Positions 24,180-35,690 of a stretch of DNA of 64,000 bases are shown in pieces. Position 1 is the first letter of the stretch. Each line of letters opens with the position of its first letter. Source of the DNA: Posidonia oceanica (taxonomy: Eukaryota; Streptophyta; Magnoliopsida; Alismatales; Posidoniaceae). Position numbers and translations under genes: made by a program. The notes under the pieces were generated by a model. It did not search any database. It had not been told where the DNA came from and was given only the letters and a program-made list of their open reading frames with translations. The DNA lies in the NCBI GenBank assembly GCA_037176725.1, contig JAZBRS010000011.1:8122001-8186000 (forward strand). The letters are read 5' to 3'.

Positions 24180-25437
24180 CTAGTTGGTTCGGGCCTTCTT
24201 TGACTTCCTGGAGTCAGGGAACAGGGGGCCGCCTGGCAAGATTTCATTGATGGGCCAGAGCTCTTGCACCTCGGTCACGTACTCAGAAGTGCATCCTATG
24301 CCTCTCGCAGCTGCGATGTCTGTCGATCGCACTCCATGCTGCATTAGATTGGCCAGCTCCTTTGTTGCAGCAGTTGTACTGAGGGGATATGTCTGAAGAA
24401 GCTTAGGTGCTGTGCTGTCAACGAAGGCACCCTACCGGAAGCCAAACTGGCGCATGACCCTGATAGGGTGGTATTCCACACCCATAGTGAATCCTGGTAG
24501 CACGATCAGCCGCATGTCGCGTGTGTTGAAGAAGACAATGAATAATTTGACCGCGGAGGGTATGATACGCCAGGTTACTGCGTCATCCGTCAGCTCTGAT
24601 AGCTTCTCGTATTCTTCCTTGACGCTCTTGATTGTCTTGGCATGGCCACTGTTGCAGTAGGCTTCAAAAGCATGCACCTGGGGGCGCAGAAGGTCCATCT
24701 CTAAGTGTGCAGCTAGCCAGACCTGTATGAGTGCTCCGCAGCCATGGAAGTGGCGGCAGCGATGTGAGACGCGATCCAGCCCGCGATATGTCTCTGCCAG
24801 AGCAACCGATGCCAGGTCTATCTACTGGGTCACCACAGTAAGTGCTATTTCAGCGATCTCGATGGCCACTGTCATTCGACCATGAGTAAAGATCAGCTCG
24901 CTTAGGAAGCGGGTGACAAATCCTCGGAGCCATAGCTCGTCTCCGAGTTCAGCGCACTTTCCCATAGTATCATCAAAGTACGCTAAGCGAAGCAGGGGCG
25001 TGGGCCCACTGGTACAGATCAATCTTTGCTGGCAGCTTTGAGTAGAGAGCCCAGTCAGCTGGCTCAGGACTGCGATGTATCCATCTCGCCTTATGAAGAT
25101 AGGCGGTCCCATGATCTTGGAGAAGCCGCAGATCCGGCGTACTTCTTCTAATGTGGGTGTCAGTTCAGTTCTGCTAAAGCGGAAGACATGGTGCGCCGAT
25201 TTCCAGAACCTTGCAGCGGCGTACAGAAGATGGCGGCACACTTCTACATCAGCGGTCTTCAGCAGTTTGGTTGGAATGCCCCATATGCGTAGCTTTTCGC
25301 AGTCATCTTTGGTGAGCTTGCTAATCCACTCTCGCAGGGTCTCAGAGTAGTGCATCGGGGTCACTAGAGTAGGGAAACCCATTGCGCAGGCCACAGAATG
25401 TAGGCAGATGGCTGCTACAGAATCTTTAGGTACCTGT
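24180..25437 (-). pseudogene. DUF7745/PMD-like ORF carried downstream of pol in RT-C
   Basis: One minus-strand frame runs from about 25437 (in-frame ATG at 25376, AMGFPTLVTP) to a TAG at 24180-24182, about 400 residues. The N-terminal part reads WISKLTKDDCEKLRIWGI..ARFWKSAHHVFRFSRTELTPTLEEVRRICG. That fits the DUF7745/plant-mobile family pattern of a (V/A)RFW..F.F...ELTPT.EE core. Two internal stops (24822, 24432) are both TAG; there is no indel. It is in the same orientation as gag-pol, between integrase and PPT, so it is an extra ORF of the element. The family function is unknown. The assignment is from motif memory and should be searched. Confidence 0.65.
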
Positions 25438-25440
25438 TAT

Positions 25441-26802
25441 CAAGACTGTAGATCATCAGATTTCACACAGGCACATAATCACTGACTGTAAGCAGATTCT
25501 GAAGCTGGTAAAGTAGTTCAACATATTCAGCAATTAACATTCAGAACATAGCAATTAAGCACATATAAGTAGAGGGGATTCTGTTGGCACGAGGGTGGGG
25601 ACTGGCAGGAGTTCTAGGCCAGCACAGCTCGATGATGCCAACATGTGCTGGGTAGGAGTACTGTCTCAATGCTAGAGCAAGTTTTGCAAGGCGAAATGAT
25701 TAGAAGGAGAGGAGATGATTGGAGATGCAGATGTATGCATGATTTATGATTGGTGTGGTTTGCCCTCAGTATACGGAGTGCTTTGGTGCCTGCTGTATAG
25801 GAAGGGAGCGGTCCCTGACTTACTGGACTCTACTCAGACTCTTAACTTGTTGGTGGCACTCTAGGAAAGGGTGTTGGTGATGTTTGGTGGTGGTGTAGAG
25901 AGGACAGACTCCATGCCAAACTCACAAGGACTTACACCTACTCTTTTCCTTTTTCTTGTCTCTTTTGCTTCTATATAGGTGTGCAGGGCTCTCCCCATTC
26001 CTGTCTTGGAAACAAGGAGGACTTGGCTTGACTTTTGACTCTTCTCTGGGGTAGGTGAAAGGTGCGGGATTACTCTGCTTGCCTTCATTTTTGGAGTTGA
26101 CTTTTGCTTTCTCTTTTTTTTTTCTTTTCTATCATTCTCTTTTTTTTCTTTTCTATCATTCTTTTCTCTTCTTGTTGTTTCTCTTTCTCCTTCTTCTTTT
26201 CTTCTTTCTTTTTTTTTTCCTTCTTTTTTTTTAGGCTTGCAGGTCTCCGCTATCCCTACCTTAGAGGAAATGGGTGCCTGGCTTTTGTGACATGGGGGCT
26301 AGGATATTCAGGTGTGAACTTTGGCTTTCTCTTTCTTTTTCTTTTTCTTGTGCACCCAGGTCTAGACATGTGTTCTCTTCTGACTAACACCTAGTATTTT
26401 TCTAGGAGTGTAAGTCCTTAGGTGTTTGGGCATTTCGCCCTTGCTCACTGAGTGGTGGCTCCCTCACTAGCTAAGACATCTAAGTAGTGTCAGGTGAGAT
26501 CGGGAGACTCCTTCCATAGCAGGCGGGAGACTCCTTCCATAGCAGGCTAGCACTTCCAGTTTTCATCACCGGGCTGAAAGATATGCGCGATTTTATGAGG
26601 ATGACGATGATGATTATGAAAGGGATAAAGGATGGAATGTACGGGAATGTAGTGATAAAAGTGCAAAAGATAGGCCAAAGCGATGTATGAAGATGTACAG
26701 GGGTAAAGATGTGAGAGATAGAACAAAAAGAGGTACGGAAGTGTACAAGGGGTGGGAATGCAAGAGGTGAGACAGAGAAGAAGGATCAAAGGTTGCTCCA
26801 GG
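25441..26802 (-). other. Noncoding spacer between integrase and DUF7745-like ORF
   Basis: No ORF is supported. A plus-strand pyrimidine tract at 26100-26235 (long T/C runs) is purine-rich on the element strand. TTGATAACAG|G near 25430 could be a 3' splice site in front of the DUF7745-like ORF. Confidence 0.4.
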
Positions 26803-28000
26803 CTACTGATAGTACTTCTTGAGGTAGCACAGGTTGACCGGCTCGGACTGCTCGACCTGGTTCATGTCCTCAAGAGTTACAGCGCCGCTCGAGAAGATCT
26901 GCTTGACCACAAAGGGGCCACACCAATTAGGTCGGAATTTGCCTCAACCGTCAGGTAAATGAATAATGCGCAGAACGAGATCTCCTAGCTGGAAGCTTCT
27001 GCGTTGGACTTTCTTCAAGAACGCTCTAGCCATCCGCTTCTGGTAACAGTGAGCATTGTGCACGACTTGTAGTCTGTGCTCATCAATCAGATTCAGTTGG
27101 ACGCAGTGGTCTTCAACCCATTCTGCCTCTTCTAACTCAACTTCTCGTAGGATCTGCAGTGAGGGGATCTCTACTTCGACAGGTAACACCGCCTCCATGC
27201 CGTACACCAGAGAGTACAGGGTGGCTCCCGTCGAGGTCTGGATTGATGTCCTGTACACCCAGAGTGCGTATGGGAGCTTGTCATGCCAATCCTTATGGGT
27301 TTCTGCCATTTTCTTCATGATTTTGACAATGCTTTTGTTAGCAGACTCCACTGCTTTGTTCATCTACGGTCGATAAGACGAGGACCTGTGATGCTTGATC
27401 TTGAGACTCTACAGGTACTCCTCGGTCCTTTTGGCAATGAAGTTCGTGTCGTTATCAGAGATGATGGAGTGCGGGACCCCATAGCGGGCAACGATATTGT
27501 TCCTGATAAACTTTTCTGTTGCCACAGCGGTGACTGTCTTATAAGAGGCTACTTCCACCCACTTAGTAAAGTAGTTAATCGCCACTAGGATGAAGCGATG
27601 ACTGTTCGAAGCAGTAGGGTGTATTGCGCCAATGACATCGATCCCCCAGGTGGAGAAAGGCCATGGCGATGACATATTATGCAACTGTTGTGGGGGAGCC
27701 CTGATAAAGTTACTATGGATCTGGCAGTTGTGGCATTTACGCACAAACCAGCAGCAGTCCACTTCCATGGTCCGCCAAAAATAGCCTTGGAGCATGATCT
27801 TCTTGGCTAGGAGGACGCCGTTCAAGTGCGGGCCACAGGTCCCTACATGCACTTGAAGCATCAGCATGTCAGCCTCCGACTTGTTCAGGCAGCGTAATAG
27901 CATCTGATTGTATGATCTTCTGTATAGCTGCCCTGCCCCTAATACATACTTCGACGCCAGACGTGCCAAAGTTCTCTTATCTGCTGCTGCGGTGCCAAGC
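26803..28000 (-). pseudogene. int: RT-C integrase domain
   Basis: Integrase inserts element cDNA into the host genome. In the pol frame an H-H-C-C zinc-binding region is visible (HVGTCGPH..CCWFVRKCHNCQ). The DDE core follows: WGIDVIG, then IISDNDTNF (usually DNG/DNDT), then MNKAVESANK with the Glu. The C-terminal part reads RRSFQLGDLVLR..GKFRPNWCGPFVV. Stops: TAG 27409, TAG 27364, TGA 26944; the frame ends at TAG 26803, possibly the natural stop. There is no frameshift. Confidence 0.85.
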
Positions 28001-28567
28001 GGAAGGCTACCGGACTCCAGAAAAGCCTTAATGTTATGATACCACGGCCGCTCTTCTACTGGATCTGCCTCCTCTATATTCATGCAATGCGCGGGCTGCT
28101 CTATGTAGGTAACTGATACATCTACTGCACTGTCTTCAGGTATACTGAGCCAGGATGCTAGGGTTGCTAGTGCGTCTGCATACGCGTTCTTTGCTCTGTT
28201 CATGTATGTGAAGTAGATGCTCCCAAATTCTTCCATTAGCTTCAGCAGGTGTTCGTGATATGGCACAAGTTTTGAATCTTTTGTCTTCCAGTCACCATTC
28301 TCTTGAGAGATCACCAGCATGGCATCGCTGTGCACATGCAGCTTCTGCGCATTATGCTCGAGGGCGACTTTCAATCCTAGGATGCATGCTTTATATTTCG
28401 CTTCATTGTTTGTGCATGTTGAAGTTAGCTTCCTCGCAAAAGGAATCATCTGTTCTTAGGGCGTGGTCAGCACTGCACCTACGCCTCGGTCCTTTTTGTT
28501 GACAGCGCCATCAAAGTACAGCTGCCATTTCTCTTGGTCCTCTGGGTCTTTCTCCTCAGAGTCCTCC
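28001..28567 (-). pseudogene. RT-C second (archaeal-type) RNase H domain
   Basis: In the pol frame: YFDGAVNKKDRGVGAVL, then CTNNEAKYKACILGL, LHVHSDAMLVISQ and NRAKNAYADALATLAS. These give the Asp, Glu, Asp and Asp positions expected of an acquired RNase H. A second RNase H of this type after the ordinary one is a known trait of the Tat lineage. One stop, TAA 28456, is the only TAA in the pol frame. Solo LTR S2 is inserted just upstream of the domain, at 28567/30726. Confidence 0.8.
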
Positions 28568-30725
28568 TGTAATATCCAGATTTTCCATAATATAATTTGA
28601 GTTAATTATTTTGGAAAATCTTTTCCTATTGTTGTTGCTGTTGTTTGTGGTGTGTTGGGGTTGTGTGTCTTTGGTGGTTTCGTTTCTGGCTCCTCGGTAT
28701 TGTTTGGTGTGGTCGTGAGAAGTGAGGGCTTTGTTGAAGGAAGTTGGGGGCCTGTGTGTGGTTTGTGGTGGAAAATGGGTTAGAGTGCAATTTGCCCATT
28801 TTCTTCCCACACGTGCCCATTTCCTTCTTCCCCTTTTCTTCTTCCTTCCTTCTGTTTTCTCCACCCGACAGCTGATTGCAGCCTAAGCGATCGCCGGCGG
28901 CTGGAGGAGATCGAGGAGGTGCGGCCAGTGCTGGAGGAGCCGGTGAGGAGGTGTGGTGCTCGTCAGCCGGAGGAGGGCTGTGTTCGTCGACCGGCCGAGG
29001 TTTGGGGGTGGAGTGTTCACTGGTGTTGGTACGCGTCTCCCCCTAGGTTTTCTTTCCAATTCTTGCCTGGAATGCTTAGAATGCATGTGATCTAGCTATG
29101 CCATGAATATTGTAGGATTTCGTTTGGTTTTGAATGATTTTTGGATTGGTTGTGGTTTGAATGGAAATAGGTTTTATTTGACCTCTTGAGCTTTGCGAAT
29201 TTATATCTTGATGTATGATGTATGGATTGGTTTGATTTTTGTGCTCATGTGTAGAGCACTCGTGATGCTTTGATTCTAGTATTTACTTGTGATTTATGGG
29301 TTTTTGTGGTGAGATCGGTTGGAGTTCCCATCTTGGGCGATTTGTTTTAGGTTTCGTTTTGATTTTCTGAGATCGCCTAGATCGGTACGACCTTTATTTT
29401 CGGTATGCCGTTTTCGGTAGAAATCGGTACGACTGCCATTTTCAGTGTCCCGTTTTGCTGTCAATTTAGGCCAGATTCTGATTTCGGTGTGCCGAAATCG
29501 ATCGGTCTGCCGATTTCTGTGTGGATCGCTTCGACCGGTGGGTTTGGTTCCACCGAATCAGGGATTTTTGGTCTACCGGTGGCATTTTCGGTGTGCCGTT
29601 TTTGGTCTGAACCCAGACTCGGTGCCCAGAACGGTCTGTTGGTTGATTTGGTTCTCCCAAATCAGGGATTTTCAGTCGACCGGTGCTGACTTTTCGGTGT
29701 GCCGTTTTTGGGGTAAAATGGTTTCTAAAGAGAGAGAGATTTGGGTCTTCGAGGTATTTGGTTTTATTGTGTTTTGGCATGGTTTTGTGGATCATGAGGA
29801 AAGATTTTGAAAGGATTTCTAAATGATTTTAGAAAAGAAATGCATATTTGCGGAAAGAGTTTGGAAATGGTTTCCGTGGTTTTGAGGACCAAGAGACCGA
29901 AGCTTCTGACTAGCGATTAGGGGTGTTTGAACACACGCCCTATGGTCCAAGAGTCAGGTAGCCTAGGGTGAGGTTAGTGGTACGGTAGGCCCCGTTGAAA
30001 CAGACGGTCTACCCTCTGTGCCGGTGCTGGCTGGGGCTGGGGTTGGAGTCCCCAGACGCTCGGGCACCAAAGGGACGCCTGAGTGCATAACCCCGTATTG
30101 TTATGAGGTTGATCATGAAAATGATCATGCTATAAATTGAGGGCTGAGTTCCCAGGGCGGATTGTTCTCCCACACGGGGTAGTCTTCCGCGGCATTGCAG
30201 CCAAGAGATACGTGTGTCATCTGCAACTGCTTGTGGCTGGTGTCGTTCACCTGTGGCCAGGGTGTTCGATGATATTTGGAATCGATGTGTGTGTGAGTGT
30301 GGATTTGAGATGAATTGCGATGTATTTGAGATCGCATGTTTTAGAAAATGTGCTTAGCTTTATAAAAGCATGTGGTTTGATATTAATGAATGGTATGCTT
30401 TTAAATAGCATAGACTGCTGTAAATTATGATGTTTATTGCTTTAGTAATTGTTTCTGCTGCCGTTTGCCGTGGTTTTGGGTGGCACGTACTGGGTGACTT
30501 AGATGTCACTCACGTGTGTTTTGTGTTTGGTTTTCAGGTGTAGAGTCGAGGTACAGTCCAGCCGGGTGCTTGTTTAGGAGCCACGTAGCCGCACACTGGG
30601 GATCTTGGGAGTATTTTAATAATTTTGTAAAAGTTTTAAATTTATTCTCAAATGTAATTAATTGTTTATTCTTTTAAATATCATTTGGGTAGTTGATGCT
30701 ATTTGGTCGCGCAGGGGGCGTGACA
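28568..30725 (+). mobile_element. S2: 2158-bp solo LTR inside RT-C pol
   Basis: It begins TGTAATATCC and ends GGGGGCGTGACA. It is flanked by a perfect 5-bp TSD CCTCC (28563-28567 and 30726-30730). Removing the insert plus one TSD restores the pol reading frame. Inside are a GC-rich block (28870-29040), a partial duplication of about 130 bp (29520-29720; both copies hold AATCAGGGATTTT and TTTTCGGTGTGCCGTTTTTGG), TATAAAAG at 30361, and an AT-rich end. No ORF is supported. Plus orientation is preferred because of the TATA and AT-rich 3' part. It is unrelated in sequence to the TGTAGACACC LTRs. Confidence 0.85.
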
Positions 30726-30730
30726 CCTCC

Positions 30731-31350
30731 GTTGCAAAAAGGATATCCTCGTCGGGGAACTGTGTCTGGAGAGGCTGGTACTCAGGCAGAGGAAAATCAG
30801 CAAGGTAATTTGCCATGGCCTGACCCTTCATGGATTTCTGTATAATGAAGGTGATGTCGTACTAAGATAACAACACCTGCCACTTGACACATCTGCTCAC
30901 CATAGCCGACTTCTAAAAGAGGAACTTTATAGGATCATGCCGGCACAAGAGCTGAACTGGGTATGCCATCATATAATGCCTTAGTTTCTGTGCAGCCTAG
31001 ACAAGGGACGTGCAGGTCTTCTCTATTGTGCTGTACCTGGCATCGCATTCATTGAACTTCTTGCTCAGGTAATAAATGGCGCGCTCCTTTCTACCAGATT
31101 CGTCATGTTGGCCCAAGACGGTGCCCATGGAATGCTGTGTGTTAGAATGGTAGAGAAGTAAAGGTCTTCTTGGCGTGGGAGGAACCAGGACAGGAGGCTT
31201 GATCAGAAGCTACTTGATTTTATCAAATGCAGTCTGGCACTCCTCGCTCCAGTTGATTTGTGCATTCTTCTTCAGGAGCTTGAATATGGGTTCGCAAATG
31301 GGCGTAAGCTATGCAATGAAGCGACTGATATACTGTAAATGCCCAAGTAG
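30731..31350 (-). pseudogene. RT-C first (ordinary gypsy) RNase H domain
   Basis: In the pol frame: RRPLLLYHSNTQHSMGTVLGQHDESGRKERAIYYLSKKF..ARYSTIEKTCTSLV*AAQKLRHYM. This follows the RT as expected. The first-strand catalytic Asp is not obvious, in line with a degenerate first RNase H in dual-RNase H elements. Stops: TAG 31309, 31210, 30997, 30913 and 30862. No indel was seen. Confidence 0.75.
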
Positions 31351-32060
31351 GCCTCAGACCTCCTTTTCAGTCCTGAGGGGTGGCATGTCCATGATAGCTT
31401 TCGCTTTTATCGGGTCCACTTCAATCCCCCTCTGGCTAACAATGTAGCCCAAGAGTTTGCCAGATGATACCCCAAATACGCATTTATCGGGGTTAAGCCG
31501 CAGTTTGTATTTCCTCAAACGGTCAAAGAGCTTCCTCAGGCAGGCAAGGTGATCCTCAGGCTCTTTGGTTTTGACAATCATATCGTCCACGTAAACCTCC
31601 ACTTCTTGGTGCATGAGGTCGTGGAACAGTGCAGTCATTGCCCTCTGATAAGTTGTGCCAGCATTCTTAAGCCCAAACGGCATAACTTGGTAGTAGAAGA
31701 CCTCCTAGGGGGTGATGAATGATGTCTTTTCCATGTCTTCTTCCGCCATCTTGATCTGGTTATAGCCGGAGAAGTCGTCCATAAAGGATAGCATCTTGTG
31801 GCCTGCAGTGTTGTCGACTAGGACATTAATATGAGGCAATGGGAAATCGTCCTTAGGACTCGCCTTGTTCAGGTCCCTGTAGTCGATGCATGTTCGGACT
31901 CAGCCATCTTTCTTCGGCATTGGCACAATATTCGCAAGCCACTCAGGGTAAAGAACGACCTTCAGAAAGTTGACACTGAGTTGCTTCATTATCTCTTCTT
32001 TGATCATGAGCAGCCACTATGCTTGCCATCTTCTTAGCTTCTGCTTTACTGGCTTGGCAT
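31351..32060 (-). pseudogene. RT-C reverse transcriptase
   Basis: The pol frame shows RT motifs in order: CIDYRDLNKASPKDDFPLP, FMDDFSGYNQI, VMPFGLKNAGTTYQRAM, VYVDDMIVKT (the YVDD active site, near 31590) and LNPDKCVFGVSSGKLLGYIVS. This is a near full-length RT core. In-frame stops: TAG 32017, TGA 31900, TAG 31705 and TGA 31354. Those at CGA-like sites read as CpG decay. Confidence 0.9.
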
Positions 32061-33855
32061 ATGGATCCAAAGGCAGGTTATGGACTACTATTTCGACATC
32101 GAGGCCAACCATGTCTTTGTAGCTCCAGGCGAAGACATCTGCATACTCTTTCAGAAATGCAATGAACTTTGTTCTGGCCTGGGGCGATAGTAGGGCACTG
32201 ATACGAACTTCTCTGGCTTCTTTGGTTGTGCCGATGTTAACAACCTCTGTCTCCTCTTCAACATGAAGGTTGGGGCCTTCTGGATCGTCGTCATAGGGCC
32301 GGAACTCGGGTGATGGTCCATCATTCTCATCCTCGCCTGTATCATCTTCTTCTCCATATGCAATGAGTTCTGAGAGGATCTCCTTTTCAAAGGTGGGGTT
32401 TGTTATGTCAAAGGAGTGTAGATGTTCTACTTCTTGGCCCTGGTGATGCCTCAGGATGGTCACGCTTACTCGAGTGTTTCTGTATCCTCGATGCGCGACC
32501 TCTGTCCTAGCAATTTCCTCTGCCTGCTCTGTCGCTGATGGTACTACTGCTAACTCTGTTTCTGGCACTGCCACTGACTCTGCCACTGTTGGCTCTGTTG
32601 ATTCAGCTGATTCTGTCACTGCCTGTACTGCTGATGCTTCCCCCTCCATGCTCCTTGTTGTGGAGGGTATGTCAAACTGGTGGCCAATCCGGGTATTGCT
32701 GGAGTGAGGCATGTGCTGCACCAACCACCTAGACCCGCCTTGTGGCTGCAAAGTGATCAGTTCATCCGGTCTAGTGGAAGCCACTGCCGCCGAGTCTTCT
32801 TCAACGACCATGATAGAGGCATGGTCCTTCTACGAGGAGGGGTCCATAGCCACGGCTTTCCCCTTCTTCACGGCCACTTGATATGCTACCAGGTCGTCTG
32901 TTAGCGACGTGAGCTGTTCCTAGTACAACAGCTCTAAGTCTCCCATCCACGCATCGACCTGGGCCTCGATTGCCGCTCCTTCTTCCTCATCCGAGGGTGA
33001 GTTGACGTAGTAAGCGCCGGGGGCCTCTGGCTCTAGCCCGGCTGCTAGATGTACCACGGTTCTGGGTGCTTGCTTTGGGTGGCTCGCGGGCATGGCAAAT
33101 TGCGGTGGCCTGATCATCAATGATCCAAATAGATTGGTCAGCAACGCCGCTGGTAGGTGCGCTGCCAAAGTCACTGCCGCAACTGGAGGGGAGGCGAAGC
33201 TGTTCTTCTGGGAGACCAATGGCTGGGAAGTTGTGCTACTCGACAGGGCCTTTGGTTCTGGTTGTGATGGTGACTGCACGGCCTCTGATGCCATAGGGGC
33301 CTGCCACGAGAGTTGATCTTTTGAGGCAGGAGGATGTGTGACTGACTGAGCTAGCGGCGTTGCTTGTGATGCGGCTGCTGAAATGGGCTGAGTCGCGCTG
33401 CTGGCTGAACTCAGTGATTGACCCGCCAGAGAGGGTGATAGTTGTACTGATGCGACTGCGGCTGCGGGCAGACTAGCTAATTGTGCCTGAGCTGGTGTCC
33501 TTGACTTCAGAGCTGTTTGTGTTGGCATTGGTGATGCTGATAAGACTGCAGGAAGATCAGAGACTGTCAATTCTACCAAAGGGCCTGCTAAATCTGCTGC
33601 TTTATGATCTGTGGATGGAAGGGCCAGACAAACTGACCGAGATGCTACCGAGCCGAGTTGGATCTCGCTGCAGGTTCGGGCTGCCCCTCCTATGCCAGAC
33701 TGCTCCTCATCCGAGTAGTAGTCCTCAATGCAGACCCAGTCTTCTCCCGACAACGAAGGGCTTTGGCATAGCTCCGACTGCACTACGGCTTGAATTCCAC
33801 TTGAACCTAGGATACCTGCACTGGTGAAGTTAGCGAGGTCCCGAGGAATGCTCAT
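32061..33855 (-). pseudogene. RT-C linker between protease and RT
   Basis: This is the same frame as RT. The upstream part (33855-32920) is Ala/Ser/Pro-rich with acidic clusters. The end reads LSPQARTKFIAFLKEYADVFAWSYKDMVGLD..LPLDPYAKPVKQKLRRW, the usual lead-in to gypsy RT. Stops: TAG 32920 and 32830. The frame differs from the protease frame by a shift near 33855-33900. That could be decay, programmed frameshifting, or the protease-RT intron described for Ogre elements. Confidence 0.65.
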
Positions 33856-35690
33856 TCTTTGATTCTTCGGCTGCGGGCGCTTACTTTCATCAGCCTACAG
33901 GTCGTATCCAAGACCCTCGTTGTCTCTTCGCTCCTCTGCCACGATCGGCTCAGCGATTCCCTGACCGTATCTCCGAGTGGTGTCCCCTTAACGTAACCCC
34001 ACCTGTGACAGACATTTTCAACCATCTGGAAAGGGTTATTGTGAACAGAGAAGGAGTTGACACATTCAAGATCTGGTATAAAGTTAACCGGCTCGCACTG
34101 ATTAACGCAGTATAAAGCATCTGAGAGTTCAGGATCAAAGGAGACAGTCTGTGAAGAGACAGAGGAGACTGCCTCGATCCGCTCCTTCTCAAAATTCTCT
34201 GCCAAGACAACAATGACATCGTCGCCTTGGCGGAACTTGATCATGCGATGGAGGGTCGAGGGGATAACCTGATGCTTGTGGAGCCAAGGGCGCCCAAGCA
34301 GAAAATTGAAATTAGGCTCCAAGTCAACGACGTAGAAGTTCACATCGAATGTGACTAGGTTAATGATAAGAGGAATAATCAAAATCCCTAGAGCGTCATG
34401 GTGGGTATTATCAAAAGCTGTCATTCCCTTTACAGCCGGAGTAATGTCCTCGGCTTTGAATCCGAGCTTAGTTGCTGTTCGCAAGGGACAGACGTTAAGG
34501 CCTGACCCATTATCGACCAGCGCAAGGGGAATGCGAAAGTTTTTGAATTGTACCATGACAAATAAGGGTTGGTTATGATTAATCCCTACCGGAGGCAACT
34601 CATCACTCGTGAAAGTGATGACCTGGGGCTCCGCAATCATTCCGACCATACTTTCCAAGGCGGCAGATTCTATGGCTTGGGACACATGGGCAGCTTGGAA
34701 TACATGAAGAAAAGCCTCACGGTGTTTCGAAGAGGTGTGTATCAGGTCCCAAATGGATATGTTGGCTTTAACCTTTTTAAGTTGGGAAGTAATGTCGGCC
34801 TTGGACTGGCCCTTTTTGGTGGTAGGAAGTGTGGCTTTGGGGACAGGTTCAGCTATGGTAGGTACAAGAGGTTGGCCTGATGGTGGTAGGGTTGTAGGTT
34901 GGCCTAAGGGAGCAGATGCTGCAAGTTCCAAATGAGTAGGTCTAGCCACCGGTGTTGGGGTTTGTAGGCCCTCCCCGATCGCGTCACCTCCGCACACATT
35001 TCTGTGGTGTAGCTGTAAGGTACGTGATGGGTGTCCCGGGTTAGGTTGATAACCACGGGAGCACGTGTGGCGAGCACGAGAGGGGCTACAGGGGTGCCTA
35101 TTGATCGAGGGGGTATGGACAGGGGGTTGCTGGGAAGGCAAAGGGGGTGGAGGCTGAGGTCTTCCTAACAAGTGTATAGGAGACCCTAGCTGAGGCCTGC
35201 TTGGGAGATGTACTGGGGATGCTGGCTGCGGGTTACCTAGCAGGTGCACTGGGGCTTGAGCCCGAGGAAGCATGGTGGCAGGTGCAGAAGAACGCTCCGG
35301 CCTGGCATGCGGTCGGATCATATGAACATATGACTCAGAGCCGGCGACAGCCGTGAGGTAGAGGGAGACTGGAAAGGGGGTAAAGACATCATGGATAAGC
35401 TCAGAAGGGTCTACCACAGACGTGGGAGACCCGAAAGGGAAAAGAGAATGGATTCCCGAGGTCCCTGCGTCTCCCGGATAGGAGTGCTCCGGCAGGAGCT
35501 GGTGGACAATGTTAGCTGGGGCAGATGCTGATGCAGATGCATGAGGTGGTGTGGAAGTGGACGCCTCGTGTGTGTCAATCACAATCGTTCCTGATTCGAT
35601 CAAGTCCTAGATAGCATTCCGTCGGGTGTAGCAATTATCCATCGAATGCCCGACGCTTCGATGGAAATTGCAGAAAAGGTTCGCCTTAAA
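33852..35690 (-). pseudogene. RT-C gag C-terminus and aspartic protease
   Basis: A 583-residue open frame starts after a TAG near 35606. The codons upstream in frame encode a zinc-knuckle-like CNFHRSVGHSMDNC (about 35630-35670) followed by DLIESG, as in RT-A gag. The middle is Pro/Ser-rich. The protease core is ALVDNGSGLNVCPLRTATKLGF (residues about 361-382; DNGS in place of the usual DTGA/DSGS), with FNFLLGRPWLHKH at about 432-445. The start shown by the frame is not a true ATG start. It ends at 33852, near a frame change into the pol linker. Confidence 0.8.
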
